Source of the DNA: Gracilibacillus suaedae
Lineage (GTDB): Bacteria > Bacillota > Bacilli > Bacillales > Amphibacillaceae
Direction: 5' to 3'
DNA length: 64,000 nucleotides
NCBI RefSeq assembly: GCF_017599345.1
Contig: NZ_JAGFVL010000048.1
Location: 17,061-81,060 of the forward strand
Position 1 is the first letter of the stretch; each line of letters starts with the position of its first letter. The notes beneath the pieces were generated by a model. The model was not told the DNA's origin. It made no database searches and saw nothing but the letters and a program-made list of their open reading frames with translations. This document shows positions 1-7,955 of the stretch, in pieces. The position numbers and the translations under genes were made by a program.

Positions 1-223
1 CGCTTCTTTTCTTTTTTTCTTAAACCACAATTAATTCACCTCACTTAATTTGCGAAAATTTTGTTGAAAATGGCCACTCAGTTGCCTCATTTAAGAAAAT
101 TATAGCAAATTCCAGCTAGATTGATAGTCTAACACGAAATTTCAGGCTATTTTTTGTTATTTTATATCCAATTTTATCAAAAATTGCTACATTATAGTGG
201 AATACTTTAAAGGAGGAAATGAA

Positions 224-754
224 ATGGAAATTTTAATGGAGAAGGTTCGGGAAATCAGTCCAAAGACATTAGCAGTCGTCGGTTATGAAGCAGATGGGAG
301 GTTTTTAACACGTGTGATTGAGTATGAAGAAGCAGATGATTATGAAACGACATTTAGTACACAGCAAGTGATGGATGTTACTTGTAAAGCTTTTGGTATT
401 AGTTTAAAAGGGTTGATTGAAGGAGCAAGAATGTTAAGTAGGATCACGCATAAACCACCAATTGCGATTGATCGGATGAGTGGAATGTACTTTTTTCCAG
501 TGGAATCCCCCTTAAGAAAAGCTTGTACATGGATTGCGCATTCACACGTTCTCGAAATAGAAAAAATAGAGCAGCACTTAACACGAGTCGTTTTTAAAAA
601 TGGGCGTGACTTGGTGTTAGAGGTTTCTTATGCTACAATGATCAATCAATTGTACCGTACCGCCCAGTATCGTTACCTACTTAGTAACAAAATAGAGGAT
701 ATCCTCGAGGCTTCTCAGCATATTGCGGAATCGAAATGGCATAAAAAGAGATAG
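224..754 (+). CDS. comK: Competence transcription factor ComK
   Basis: ComK is the master transcriptional activator of genetic competence; it binds AT-rich K-boxes and switches on DNA uptake and recombination genes. The 176-residue product has the ComK family layout throughout, including the conserved stretch around residues 76-108 (KPPIAIDRMSGMYFFP followed by a CTWIAHSHV-type segment). An in-frame GTG lies at 197, but the ATG at 224 has an AGGAGG at 211-216 with ideal spacing, so I choose 224. The gene stands alone and is closed by a strong hairpin at 769-809. A Med homologue, which in B. subtilis raises comK expression, is encoded at 44219. I saw no clear K-box (AAAA-N5-TTTT) in the 220 bases upstream. 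Confidence 0.93.
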   Translation: MEILMEKVREISPKTLAVVGYEADGRFLTRVIEYEEADDYETTFSTQQVMDVTCKAFGISLKGLIEGARMLSRITHKPPIAIDRMSGMYFFPVESPLRKACTWIAHSHVLEIEKIEQHLTRVVFKNGRDLVLEVSYATMINQLYRTAQYRYLLSNKIEDILEASQHIAESKWHKKR

Positions 755-768
755 AAAAGTTTACATGT

Positions 769-809
769 AGTAAAATCGGAAAGGGGTAGTTAGTCCTTCC
801 GATTTTACT
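769..809. terminator. Hairpin terminator after comK
   Basis: Perfect 13-bp inverted repeat (AGTAAAATCGGAA ... TTCCGATTTTACT) with a 15-nt loop. It lies 15 nt after the comK stop and 44 nt before the convergent lipoprotein gene ends, so it can serve both strands. The run of T is inside the stem rather than after it. Confidence 0.7.
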
Positions 810-810
810 A

Positions 811-862
811 TATCACGGTGCTAACGTCTACAACCCCCCTACAGATCATAGTTTCACTTTAT
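811..862. repeat. Dispersed repeat R3, short copy a
   Basis: Starts TATCACGGTGCTAA and ends TCATAGTTTCACTTTAT. Both ends match the longer copies at 43859-43974 and 54871-55018, but the middle is missing, as if internally deleted. The right end of the repeat supplies the stop codon (TGA, complement of 854-856) of the convergent lipoprotein gene. Confidence 0.6.
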
Positions 863-1702
863 CTTTCTTACTATAGTATGGTAGCTCTCCTCATCATAAC
901 CTTTTTCCATCGTATTGTAAGTGTGGATGGAATAATTAGCAAGTGGTAGTTTATTACTTTGTATAATTTCAGCTTTTAAACCGTAATTAATTCTTTTCAT
1001 CGTTGCTAAATCAAATTCCTCTCCTTCGTAGCTACTCCCTTCTATGCTAATTTGGACATCTGGTAAATACGCCCTCTGCAAACTCTTTTCCCATTTTGGA
1101 ACATAGCGGTCATATAAAACTTCAAACATCTCTAGGTTGGCAAAATGTCCATTGTTGTAATCCGCTATCAAATTTTTTATTATTTCGTCTTTTTCTTCTC
1201 TATCATCAAAATGATAGGAAGTAACAGCATTTACATCTATATGACCAATGGATATTCTGCTGTCGTATTTTTCTAGTTCGAATATTATATCTGAATATTT
1301 TTCATTGTACATATGTTGAACCAAATACTTTCCTAATCCGTCTAAACCAGAATGTGAACGTTCTATATCAATATGATCAACTTCGATACTGTCATCGCTT
1401 TGTTTTTCCAAAAATACTTGTGCTTTAAAAGAATATACAGGTTTACCTGTGGTCTCTACTGGGATAAGAAGACTGCTGTCATCAGTGAGGGGAATGCCTG
1501 GACTTGTATTAAATGCTATCTTATCTGGATCGGGTTTTAATTCAATGTTGTATTTTTCTTTCCCAATACGAATTATTTCTTCTGCTATTTCTTTTTGGTT
1601 ATCTTCATCATTTTTAAATTCGCGCGCTTCCTTTGATGCACATCCCGTTAAATAATAGAGAATGAGGAAAGACCATAGTATGGTTGTTGTCAGCCGTTTC
1701 AT
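854..1702 (-). CDS. Putative lipoprotein of unknown function
   Basis: The product starts with a lipoprotein signal peptide (MKRLTTTILWSFLILYYLTGC); the LTGC lipobox predicts lipid attachment at Cys and an outer-membrane-leaflet location. The rest (about 260 residues) is hydrophilic and has no motif I can place; it may belong to the DUF1672-type lipoproteins of Bacilli, but I cannot confirm this. An upstream TTG at 1720 is in frame, but ATG 1702 has AGAGG seven bases upstream and gives a normal signal peptide. The gene is transcribed toward comK. The last codons run into repeat copy R3a, so the C-terminus may have been altered by the repeat. Confidence 0.7.
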   Translation of the reverse strand: MKRLTTTILWSFLILYYLTGCASKEAREFKNDEDNQKEIAEEIIRIGKEKYNIELKPDPDKIAFNTSPGIPLTDDSSLLIPVETTGKPVYSFKAQVFLEKQSDDSIEVDHIDIERSHSGLDGLGKYLVQHMYNEKYSDIIFELEKYDSRISIGHIDVNAVTSYHFDDREEKDEIIKNLIADYNNGHFANLEMFEVLYDRYVPKWEKSLQRAYLPDVQISIEGSSYEGEEFDLATMKRINYGLKAEIIQSNKLPLANYSIHTYNTMEKGYDEESYHTIVRKIK

Positions 1703-1741
1703 TATGTAACCTCTTACCAAATTGTTGATTTTATCTCATAA

Positions 1742-2038
1742 TTATCTATTATATCTCGAATTATCTTATTTTCAAGTGATTGGAAAAACATTGTTGATGA
1801 GCTTGAAATAGATACACACTCAGTTGTGATCACAGTGAATTTATATTTGCATGAAGGTGAACCAAGTCAAGAAGTGTTAGATGTGGTTGCTGAAGAAATT
1901 GAGTTATCCAAAGATATTCCTCAAGGGATATATCATGTTTATTTGCATGACAATCAAATTGATAAAACACGAGCAAATGGAAGAAAAGAATCTTCCATCT
2001 CACTCACGTATCCCAATGAAATGATTAAAAATGACTAG
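1742..2038 (+). pseudogene. Start-less gene fragment
   Basis: The frame is open from 1742 to a TAG at 2038 and reads like real protein (DWKNIVDELEID ... IPQGIYHVYLHDNQIDK), but it has no convincing start: only a GTG at 1826 lacks a ribosome binding site, and the coding character begins upstream of it. It is most likely the 3' end of a gene whose 5' part has been lost. I do not recognise the family. If translated from 1826 it would be a 70-residue soluble protein. Confidence 0.4.
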
Positions 2039-2047
2039 AAATAGTGT

Positions 2048-2287
2048 TTAAAGTAATAGTAACGGCAACGAACATAAAAATAAAAGTGCAATAGGGAACA
2101 TTGCTATTCTAAATGGTGTCCATTGCGTGGAGATAAGATCTACCGGATTTTTCGCTGGCGCATAAAGCCAGTTTGCGATTCGTTGTGATAATGATTTTTT
2201 CAATGGAATATCTGGTACATCTACTTCAAATTCATCTAATTTTTGTTTTAATTCCTCGGGAATATCGTGTTTATTCATCATCATCAA
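2048..2287 (-). CDS. Small membrane protein, probable anti-sigma factor
   Basis: A 79-residue (or slightly shorter) protein with a charged N-terminal half and one C-terminal transmembrane segment (RIAMFPIALLFLCSLPLLLL). It starts within a run of ATG codons that overlaps the end of the upstream sigma factor gene by about 16 nt, preceded by GGAGG, so the two are translationally coupled. In SigY-type systems of Bacillus a short membrane protein (YxlC) coded directly after the sigma factor holds it at the membrane. By position and shape I infer the same role here. There is no zinc-binding anti-sigma motif. The exact ATG is uncertain. Confidence 0.6.
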   Translation of the reverse strand: MMMMNKHDIPEELKQKLDEFEVDVPDIPLKKSLSQRIANWLYAPAKNPVDLISTQWTPFRIAMFPIALLFLCSLPLLLL

Positions 2288-2768
2288 CCTCCAATAGGTC
2301 TTTTAGCTTTTTTAATGAACTGTGTAGTCTTGATTTTACTGTCCCAATAGGAATTTGTAAAATAGCAGCAATCTCTTTTTGACTTAAATCATGATAATAA
2401 GTAAAAATAATTACAGCTCTTTGTTCAGGTGGTAGCTGTTGTAAGGTAGTGCGAATCGTAATCTTTTCTTCTAGTGATACTGGTTCTTCTTGGTTCTGTT
2501 CATATAAAAATGGGAGTAGCTTTTTGAACTTGTTCCGTCTTTTTAGTTTCGTCATCGTTAACTGGTAAGCAATTCTGAATAAAAAAGTGCGAATATGGGA
2601 CTTAGTGGAGTCATAGTCATTTGCATATTTTTGAAATTTGATAAATGTATCTTGGACAATATCATAGCTTAACGCTTCATCCTGTGTGTAACGGTAGATA
2701 AACTGATAAATTTGTTGATGGTAAGTGGTAAATAACTCTTCCACTTGGATATTATCATTTGAAATCAT
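2271..2768 (-). CDS. ECF-type RNA polymerase sigma factor
   Basis: Extracytoplasmic-function sigma-70 family factor that would direct RNA polymerase to a small regulon, probably in response to an envelope signal. The 165-residue product has sigma region 2 (about residues 15-80, with the DIVQDTFIKFQKY motif) and region 4 (about 105-160, LPPEQRAVIIFTYYHDLSQKEIA followed by IGTVKSRLHSSLKKLK). An in-frame ATG at 2801 has no ribosome binding site; the ATG at 2768 follows GGTGG. The gene overlaps the upstream membrane-protein gene by 14 nt and the downstream anti-sigma candidate by about 16 nt, so all three form one operon. It resembles SigY, but orthology is not certain. Confidence 0.85.
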   Translation of the reverse strand: MISNDNIQVEELFTTYHQQIYQFIYRYTQDEALSYDIVQDTFIKFQKYANDYDSTKSHIRTFLFRIAYQLTMTKLKRRNKFKKLLPFLYEQNQEEPVSLEEKITIRTTLQQLPPEQRAVIIFTYYHDLSQKEIAAILQIPIGTVKSRLHSSLKKLKDLLEVDDDE

Positions 2769-3126
2769 CAGACCACCGCTCTTTAATTCCTTTAAATACA
2801 TATGCTAATCGCGTAATAAACCAAATGAATGTAATTAAAGAAAAAACAAATGTTTGGTGAAGAAAAAATTGTATCCAATGGTTTTCGATATTTTCTCCGG
2901 AAAGCAAGAATACAAATAATCCAGTAATACAGATAAACGTATAAACAGCAGACGCAATAATGGTATAATCCCATCTAGTCCAGTAAAAATAAAGATCTGA
3001 TTTTTTAAAATCGATATTTCCTAGTCTGTCTTTAACTACTTTTTTGTTCATAGTAGCAATAAGTGTGACAAACAATCCGCCCAAAATAAAAGCAACAATC
3101 GTACTGATCAACCAACCTAATTCCAT
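2755..3126 (-). CDS. Three-helix membrane protein in sigma factor operon
   Basis: A 123-residue protein with three predicted transmembrane helices (about residues 3-24, 54-75 and 87-109) joined by short charged loops. The ATG at 3126 has GGAG eight bases upstream. It is the first gene of the operon with the ECF sigma factor and the anti-sigma candidate, and overlaps the sigma start. Its family is not recognised. Its place suggests it senses the signal or helps anchor the sigma/anti-sigma pair, but that is inference only. Confidence 0.7.
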   Translation of the reverse strand: MELGWLISTIVAFILGGLFVTLIATMNKKVVKDRLGNIDFKKSDLYFYWTRWDYTIIASAVYTFICITGLFVFLLSGENIENHWIQFFLHQTFVFSLITFIWFITRLAYVFKGIKERWSDDFK

Positions 3127-3193
3127 TTTATCATCTCCTTCATTTACTTATACCATGAACGGAGATGAAAAGTTCATTATTTTTTTAAAAAAA

Positions 3194-3589
3194 TTACAGC
3201 TTTACTTCTTCTTTGGAGGAAGACGTTGACTCATAAGCATGTGCAAGTAATTCCTCTAAAATCAGTTCGACTTTTTTACGAATAGCTGGATTAAAGTAAT
3301 TCCGTTTTTCCTCTTTTCCTTTGCAGAGGAATAGGTAAGATGTGAACGAATCATTTTTTTCTGCTGCAACGACTTTAATTTTCTCCTGATACATTTGTTT
3401 GCGCAATTTTCTTCGTTCTTCGGTTGCGTTTTTTTCCATCTTTTCCAACAGCGCAATATATGGTTCATTTATCTTAAAAGGGGATAGTTGGTTCATTTTT
3501 TGTAAATCATGTTTAATAACCTTTAAGGCCATTGATAAAAATAGAAAACGTGATGCTAATTTCCATTCTTGTTCGTTTAAATATCTCAT
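3194..3589 (-). CDS. yhjD: YhjD-like conserved protein
   Basis: A 131-residue, charged, helix-rich cytoplasmic protein resembling B. subtilis YhjD (MRYLNEQEW start; the central FTSYLFLCKGKEEKRNYFNP segment is the most conserved part). The function of the family is unknown. Support for the assignment is partly positional: in B. subtilis yhjD, yhjE and sipV are neighbours, and the next two genes here are a YhjE-type membrane protein and a type I signal peptidase. It is transcribed away from them. No signal peptide or membrane segment is seen. Confidence 0.65.
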   Translation of the reverse strand: MRYLNEQEWKLASRFLFLSMALKVIKHDLQKMNQLSPFKINEPYIALLEKMEKNATEERRKLRKQMYQEKIKVVAAEKNDSFTSYLFLCKGKEEKRNYFNPAIRKKVELILEELLAHAYESTSSSKEEVKL

Positions 3590-3776
3590 TTTCCATTTCC
3601 ACCTCCAAGGGAACGTTTGTTCTATTGTATACCCGAACCTCTAAAAAATGCAACAAAATTGTAAAAAAACTAAAAAGAAAATCAAGGATTTAAGTGAAAA
3701 ATTAGGAAAACAACCAAAAAAATATTAAAATGAAACTAACTCATTTTTTTGGTCAGGTGAAGGAGTTAAACAAGAT

Positions 3777-4445
3777 ATGATTACATATAATATAAGTAAT
3801 TTAGATAAAATTGATGTGGAAGAAATTAAAGAACTAGTTGAAGCAAATGAATTAGGACAGTTAGTAAACTTCTTATTGCAAAGCTATGAAAGCTTAGGTC
3901 CTCTTCCTGGCTTCTTACTTCCTTTTATTGAAGCTTTTCTTCCCTTTTTGCCGGTTATCGTATTTGTGATGACGAATGCGGCGGCATATGGGTTATTAGA
4001 AGGATTTATTTTGTCATGGACAGGAGCCAGTTCAGGAGCAATAGCAGTATTTATGTTGGTTCGTCGTTTCAAACATATTCGGCTATTGCAATGGATTAGC
4101 AGGAATAAACAAGTAAAAAAGGTAACCAACTGGTTGGAACGTCATGGGTTTGGACCATTATTTCTTTTACTTTGTTTTCCTTTTTCCCCTTCTGCGGTGA
4201 TTAATTTAGTAGCTGCTATCTCAGGAGTAGGCTTTTACCAATTTGTATTGGCAGTATTATTAGGAAAAGGTGTCATGATCCTAACCTTGTCCTTCATTGG
4301 AGATAGTATTGTCTCCTTTGCACAAAATCCTGTTAAAACCATAGTATTAGCAATAGGAATCTCTATTCTCTGGATCATAGGTAAATATATAGAGCAACGC
4401 CTGCAAAAAAGAGCTAAGGAAAAAAGTGGAGGTAAAAAGGGTTAG
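3777..4445 (+). CDS. yhjE: TVP38/TMEM64 (DedA-like) family membrane protein YhjE
   Basis: Integral membrane protein of the SNARE-associated/DedA-like superfamily (TVP38/TMEM64). The 222-residue product has four to six hydrophobic segments and the family core GFILSWTGASSGAIAVFMLVRRF (about 75-97) plus the glycine/proline-rich LLLCFPFSPSAVINLVAAISG (about 127-147). Related DedA proteins move undecaprenyl phosphate or other lipids across the membrane, but no substrate can be named here. It sits 58 nt before a signal peptidase gene in the same direction, as yhjE-sipV do in B. subtilis. The C-terminus is lysine-rich. Confidence 0.8.
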   Translation: MITYNISNLDKIDVEEIKELVEANELGQLVNFLLQSYESLGPLPGFLLPFIEAFLPFLPVIVFVMTNAAAYGLLEGFILSWTGASSGAIAVFMLVRRFKHIRLLQWISRNKQVKKVTNWLERHGFGPLFLLLCFPFSPSAVINLVAAISGVGFYQFVLAVLLGKGVMILTLSFIGDSIVSFAQNPVKTIVLAIGISILWIIGKYIEQRLQKRAKEKSGGKKG

Positions 4446-4503
4446 AATCTTCCAAAAGGGGGTAAATTAGTTAATAAAGAGAGTCTCTTTGGAGTGAAGG
4501 ATT

Positions 4504-5049
4504 ATGGATAAGAAGCGTATTTGGTCAATTGTGCGAATTGTTGTTATTGCATTGGTGTTGGCTTTGTTTTTCCGATCTTATTTATTTGCAAGTTATGTTG
4601 TAAATGGTAAATCGATGGAACCAACACTGCATGATGGAAATTTACTAATGGTCAATAAAATAGTATATGATTTAAAGGATATTAACCGTTTTGATGTCAT
4701 TGTTTTTCACGCGAATGATAAGGAGGATTATGTAAAAAGAGTGATCGGAAAACCTGGTGATCATATTGTTTATCAAGATGACATGTTATATATCAATGGA
4801 GAGGCAATTGATGAACCATATCTGGATCCATATCGAAAACCGAATGAAGTACTCACAGAAGATTTTACTTTAGAAGAAATAACCAGTGAAGAAGTCGTGC
4901 CAGATGGAAAATTGTTTGTATTAGGTGACAACCGGACAAAAAGCTATGACAGCAGAGCGATTGGTTTCGTGGAAGAAGAAACAGTGGTAGGAAAAGTAGA
5001 TATTCGTTATTGGCCGATGTCAGAGCTTAACTTTCAATTTATAAACTAA
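4504..5049 (+). CDS. sipV: Type I signal peptidase (SipV/SipS type)
   Basis: Membrane-bound serine protease that cleaves signal peptides from secreted proteins. The 181-residue protein has one N-terminal transmembrane anchor (about 8-25), the catalytic serine in GKSMEPTL (Ser37) and the general-base lysine in YVKRVIGKPGD (Lys78), followed by the GDNR.KSYDSR motif near residues 140-150. All parts of the catalytic dyad and the short Bacillus-type layout are present. The start follows GGAGTGAAGG. It is probably cotranscribed with the YhjE gene and ends at the terminator at 5073-5114. Confidence 0.92.
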   Translation: MDKKRIWSIVRIVVIALVLALFFRSYLFASYVVNGKSMEPTLHDGNLLMVNKIVYDLKDINRFDVIVFHANDKEDYVKRVIGKPGDHIVYQDDMLYINGEAIDEPYLDPYRKPNEVLTEDFTLEEITSEEVVPDGKLFVLGDNRTKSYDSRAIGFVEEETVVGKVDIRYWPMSELNFQFIN

Positions 5050-5072
5050 ATAAAGGTAAGCGCTTTAATTAA

Positions 5073-5114
5073 GAGCCCAATCCATAAATGTTTTTAATGG
5101 ATCGGGCTTTTTTA
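5073..5114 (+). terminator. Intrinsic terminator after signal peptidase gene
   Basis: Stem of about 12 bp (AGCCCAATCCAT / ATGGATCGGGCT, one mismatch) with an A/T loop, followed by TTTTTTAT. Confidence 0.85.
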
Positions 5115-5181
5115 TGGGATTTTATGGTACAATATAGTGGAGATAAAAAGGGGAAATCGCAAATAGGAAGGAGATGTAGCA

Positions 5182-6006
5182 ATGATCTCTGAATTAAAAA
5201 TGAGTGATTTTAATAGATGTCAGCATTTGATAAACAAAGATGGGCATATGGAAGTGGAAGCTGTCATTCTGGGCAATAATCCAGGGCGTATCTTTGTAGA
5301 CAACCCAGAATCTCCGGATGCTGCATTTATGTGGCTTGGGAATAATGATGGATTTTTTTTATTAGGCAATGAGAAAAACGTGGTGTTTAGAAAACAATTA
5401 GACCACTTCATAGAGAAAAATATTTTCCCCGAAGCAAAAATGCAAGGCTTGAATGATCTAGAAATAATAGCACACCATCCGGAATGGAACCCTGTGATAG
5501 AAACCATATTTAAGCAAAGAAATTTAGAGAATTGGAATCAGCGAGTATACCAACTTTCACAAACGAATTATATAGCAGAAAAAGAGCCAATTTTGAATCG
5601 CCAATATCAAATGACAAAAATCAATAAAGCACTCTATGAAAATAATACTATAGAAAATATTGAATTCTTACATACCAATATTATAGAGTTTTGGGCTTCA
5701 ACTCAACATTTTTTTGACAAAGGTATTGGTTATTGTATTGTTTATGATCATCAGATCGTCAGTATTTGTTTTTCTGGTTTTGTTGCTGAAAAACAACAGT
5801 GCATAAATATCGAAACAGTAGAAGAGTATCGAGGCAAAATGTTAGCACAAAAGGCTGCTCATCTGTTTGTGCAAGAATGTTTCGAGAAAAATGAAATACC
5901 ATATTGGGATTGCATGGTAGAGAATAGTCCATCTGTTGCGGTTGCTGAGAAGTTAGGATTTACTAAAAAATTTGAATATAAAGGGTATCAATTTCCGATT
6001 GGATAA
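5182..6006 (+). CDS. GNAT family acetyltransferase (GNAT_acetyltran/ZmaR-like)
   Basis: Probable acetyl-CoA-dependent N-acetyltransferase. The 274-residue length and layout (a divergent N-terminal half, then a GNAT fold at about 135-270) fit the GNAT_acetyltran family that includes the zwittermicin resistance enzyme ZmaR. The acetyl-CoA motif appears as VEEYRGKMLAQKAAHLFV (about 214-231), and the C-terminal WDCMVENSPSVAVAEKLGF is typical of GNAT enzymes. The substrate is unknown. It has an AAGGAGATG ribosome binding site and is followed 15 nt later by a hydrolase gene, so the pair probably forms an operon. Confidence 0.75.
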   Translation: MISELKMSDFNRCQHLINKDGHMEVEAVILGNNPGRIFVDNPESPDAAFMWLGNNDGFFLLGNEKNVVFRKQLDHFIEKNIFPEAKMQGLNDLEIIAHHPEWNPVIETIFKQRNLENWNQRVYQLSQTNYIAEKEPILNRQYQMTKINKALYENNTIENIEFLHTNIIEFWASTQHFFDKGIGYCIVYDHQIVSICFSGFVAEKQQCINIETVEEYRGKMLAQKAAHLFVQECFEKNEIPYWDCMVENSPSVAVAEKLGFTKKFEYKGYQFPIG

Positions 6007-6021
6007 AAAGAGAGGTGCAAG

Positions 6022-6927
6022 ATGACAACTATCTATAAGAGTAAAGAAGGTAAACGAGTCATAACTGAAAAATACGAAAAGTATTTGGACAATCTTGCTT
6101 TCGATGTGGAACGGGAATATGTGGATACAAGCTTTGGCACAACCCATATACTTGTAGCTGGTCCAGAAGGTGCTCAGCCTGTTATTATTCTTCAAGGTGG
6201 TAACTGTATTAATCCCATGACGCTTTCATGGTTTTCTCCATTAGCAGAGCAATACCGAATTTATGCACCAGATACAATTGGTCATCCAGGATTTAGTGCT
6301 GAAAATAGAGTATCTGCAAAGGATCAGAGTTTTGCCCGTTGGATTGAGGAATTAATGAATCACTATCAGATATCCAAAAGTGCATTTATTGGCCCGTCTT
6401 ACGGTGGTGGGATTATACTAAGATTAGCTACTTTTATGCCTGAAAAGATAGCATCTGCTATTTTAGTTGCACCGGCTGGTTTAAAACTCGGTTCTAAATG
6501 GCACATGATAAGAGATATATTGTACCCGCTTATTTGTTTTCATATCACTTCATCTAAAAAGCATCTCCACAAAATGACCAATGTTATGTCAGAAAACAGC
6601 ATGAAAAAAATCGATGTAGAATTGATAGGTGATGTGATGAAATACGTAAAGCTAGAACAAAACATGCCAAAGTTAACAGAAAAGGAAGAGTTAGTAAACT
6701 ATAATGCTCCTACCTTAGTTATAGCTGGGACAAAGGATGTCTACTTTCCCGAAAGTAAAATACGTCAAACAGCAGAAGAGATTATTCCTAATCTGGTGGC
6801 ATTTAAAAGTTATGAAATGGGACATTTTCCTTCAGAAGCATATCTAATGAAAATGAATCAGCAAATCGGGAAGTTTCTTGAGAAATATTATGAAGAGTAC
6901 GATTTAGTACAAAGTTCTATCTATTAA
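6022..6927 (+). CDS. Alpha/beta hydrolase
   Basis: Soluble serine hydrolase of the alpha/beta fold. The nucleophile elbow is GPSYGGG (Ser126), the oxyanion region is LQGGNCINP near residue 58, the acid is Asp in AGTKDVYFPE (about 239) and the base is His in MGHFPSEA (about 271). The length of 301 residues is usual for the family. There is no signal peptide, so it acts in the cytoplasm. It directly follows the GNAT gene (15 nt, ribosome binding site GAGAGGTG), which suggests a common transcript. The substrate cannot be read from sequence. Confidence 0.82.
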   Translation: MTTIYKSKEGKRVITEKYEKYLDNLAFDVEREYVDTSFGTTHILVAGPEGAQPVIILQGGNCINPMTLSWFSPLAEQYRIYAPDTIGHPGFSAENRVSAKDQSFARWIEELMNHYQISKSAFIGPSYGGGIILRLATFMPEKIASAILVAPAGLKLGSKWHMIRDILYPLICFHITSSKKHLHKMTNVMSENSMKKIDVELIGDVMKYVKLEQNMPKLTEKEELVNYNAPTLVIAGTKDVYFPESKIRQTAEEIIPNLVAFKSYEMGHFPSEAYLMKMNQQIGKFLEKYYEEYDLVQSSIY

Positions 6928-6978
6928 GCTATTTTGTTTTCATGGATGTGGGAAACAAGAGTCTTCCAAGCTAATTTA

Positions 6979-7073
6979 ACGTACGGTGTCAATCATCTGT
7001 AAAACAATATCGAGTAAATCAAAGAAGGTAAGCGTAGGTCAAAATCAACCATTGATGGAAGTCTCACTTTATA
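6979..7073. repeat. Dispersed repeat R3, divergent copy b
   Basis: Contains the R3 left end (ACGGTGTCAATCATCTGTAA, compare CACGGTGCTAAACATCTGTAA at 54875) and right end (AAGTCTCACTTTATA), with a shortened and diverged middle. It ends about 28 nt before the start codon of the PfpI gene, so it may contribute that gene's leader. Confidence 0.5.
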
Positions 7074-7101
7074 TTTGATACTGGAAAGAGTGGAGAAAAA
7101 T

Positions 7102-7701
7102 ATGGCACAACACACAGTTGGTATTTTACTATTTAATCAAGTGGAAGTATTGGATTTTGCAGGGCCATTTGAAGTTTTTTCATTAACATCAAAATTAGAA
7201 ACGAAGCTTTTTAATGTTATAACTATTTCAGAAGATGGAGAGATGATTAAAGCAAGACATGGTTTGAAGGTGATCCCGGATTATAATTTTCATAATCATC
7301 CTGCATTAGATATTTTGGTTGTTCCAGGAGGGTATGGAGCAGAAGAAATTGAAATAAATAATTCTAGCCTGATTGATTGGATTAAACAACAATATTCACA
7401 AGTTGAATATATGACATCGATATGTACAGGAGCATTACTCTTAGCTAAAGCAGGATTATTAAATGGGAAAAAGGCAACGACACATTGGATGGATCAAGAT
7501 AGATTGGAAAAGGAGTTTCCATTGGTAGCTGTTCAGCGCAATGTAAAGTTTATAGATGAGGGTAAGGTTATTACTTCTGGAGGGATCTCAGCAGGGATTA
7601 ATATGTCTTTTCACCTTATCTCTCGTATTTATGGAAGAGAAGTTGCAGCAGAAACTGCGAAGAGGATGGAATATGATAGCTTTTCCCAAGATAGATCTTA
7701 G
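7102..7701 (+). CDS. DJ-1/PfpI family protein (GATase1-like)
   Basis: Class I glutamine-amidotransferase-like protein of the DJ-1/PfpI superfamily, close to the N-terminal domain of GlxA/FtrA-type AraC regulators but without a DNA-binding domain. The nucleophile-elbow cysteine is in TSICTGALLLA (Cys108) and the upstream acidic position is in EVLDFAGPFEVF (about 15-26). At 199 residues it is a stand-alone domain. TTG 7075 is in frame, but ATG 7102 follows GTGGAG with good spacing. Family members act as proteases, glyoxalases, isonitrile hydratases or chaperones; none can be chosen here. A hairpin terminator follows. Confidence 0.8.
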   Translation: MAQHTVGILLFNQVEVLDFAGPFEVFSLTSKLETKLFNVITISEDGEMIKARHGLKVIPDYNFHNHPALDILVVPGGYGAEEIEINNSSLIDWIKQQYSQVEYMTSICTGALLLAKAGLLNGKKATTHWMDQDRLEKEFPLVAVQRNVKFIDEGKVITSGGISAGINMSFHLISRIYGREVAAETAKRMEYDSFSQDRS

Positions 7702-7736
7702 TAATTCGTTGCTCATACTTTCATTAATTCATATAA

Positions 7737-7776
7737 AATCTCCTGATAGTAGATTCACAACTATCAGGAGATTGTT
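7737..7776. terminator. Intrinsic terminator
   Basis: Perfect inverted repeat AATCTCCTGATAGT ... ACTATCAGGAGATT followed by GTTTATA. It lies after the PfpI gene and faces the convergent PASTA gene. Confidence 0.75.
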
Positions 7777-7811
7777 TATAAGGAAAGAAAGTATAAAAAT
7801 TGGATGCCTGT

Positions 7812-7955
7812 CTAGCTCCGAGCGCCCAGAAACTAGGCGACTTCACGAATCGCCCTACGATAAGTCATCATCGGTTCGTAAACTCACCGTGATTCCTTTA
7901 TCTCAGTTGATGCCCTCCAGTCGCTACGTTTCTAAACGGGCGCTCTGCGCTTTTC
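7812..7955. repeat. Dispersed repeat R1, copy a
   Basis: Begins CTAGCTCCGAGCGCCC and ends GGGCGCTCTGCGCTTTT, so GAGCGCCC (7820-7827) and GGGCGCTC (7938-7945) form a terminal inverted repeat. The interior (GACTTCACGAATCGCCCTAC, then GTCATCATCGGTTCG) is nearly identical to copy b at 24773-24972, which carries about 55 extra bases. The copy abuts the stop codon of the PASTA gene. Confidence 0.75.

Noticed and set aside
1..223. ComK autoregulatory K-boxes upstream of comK
   Set aside because: AT-rich runs occur, but no AAAA-N5-TTTT pair with correct helical spacing could be read with confidence.
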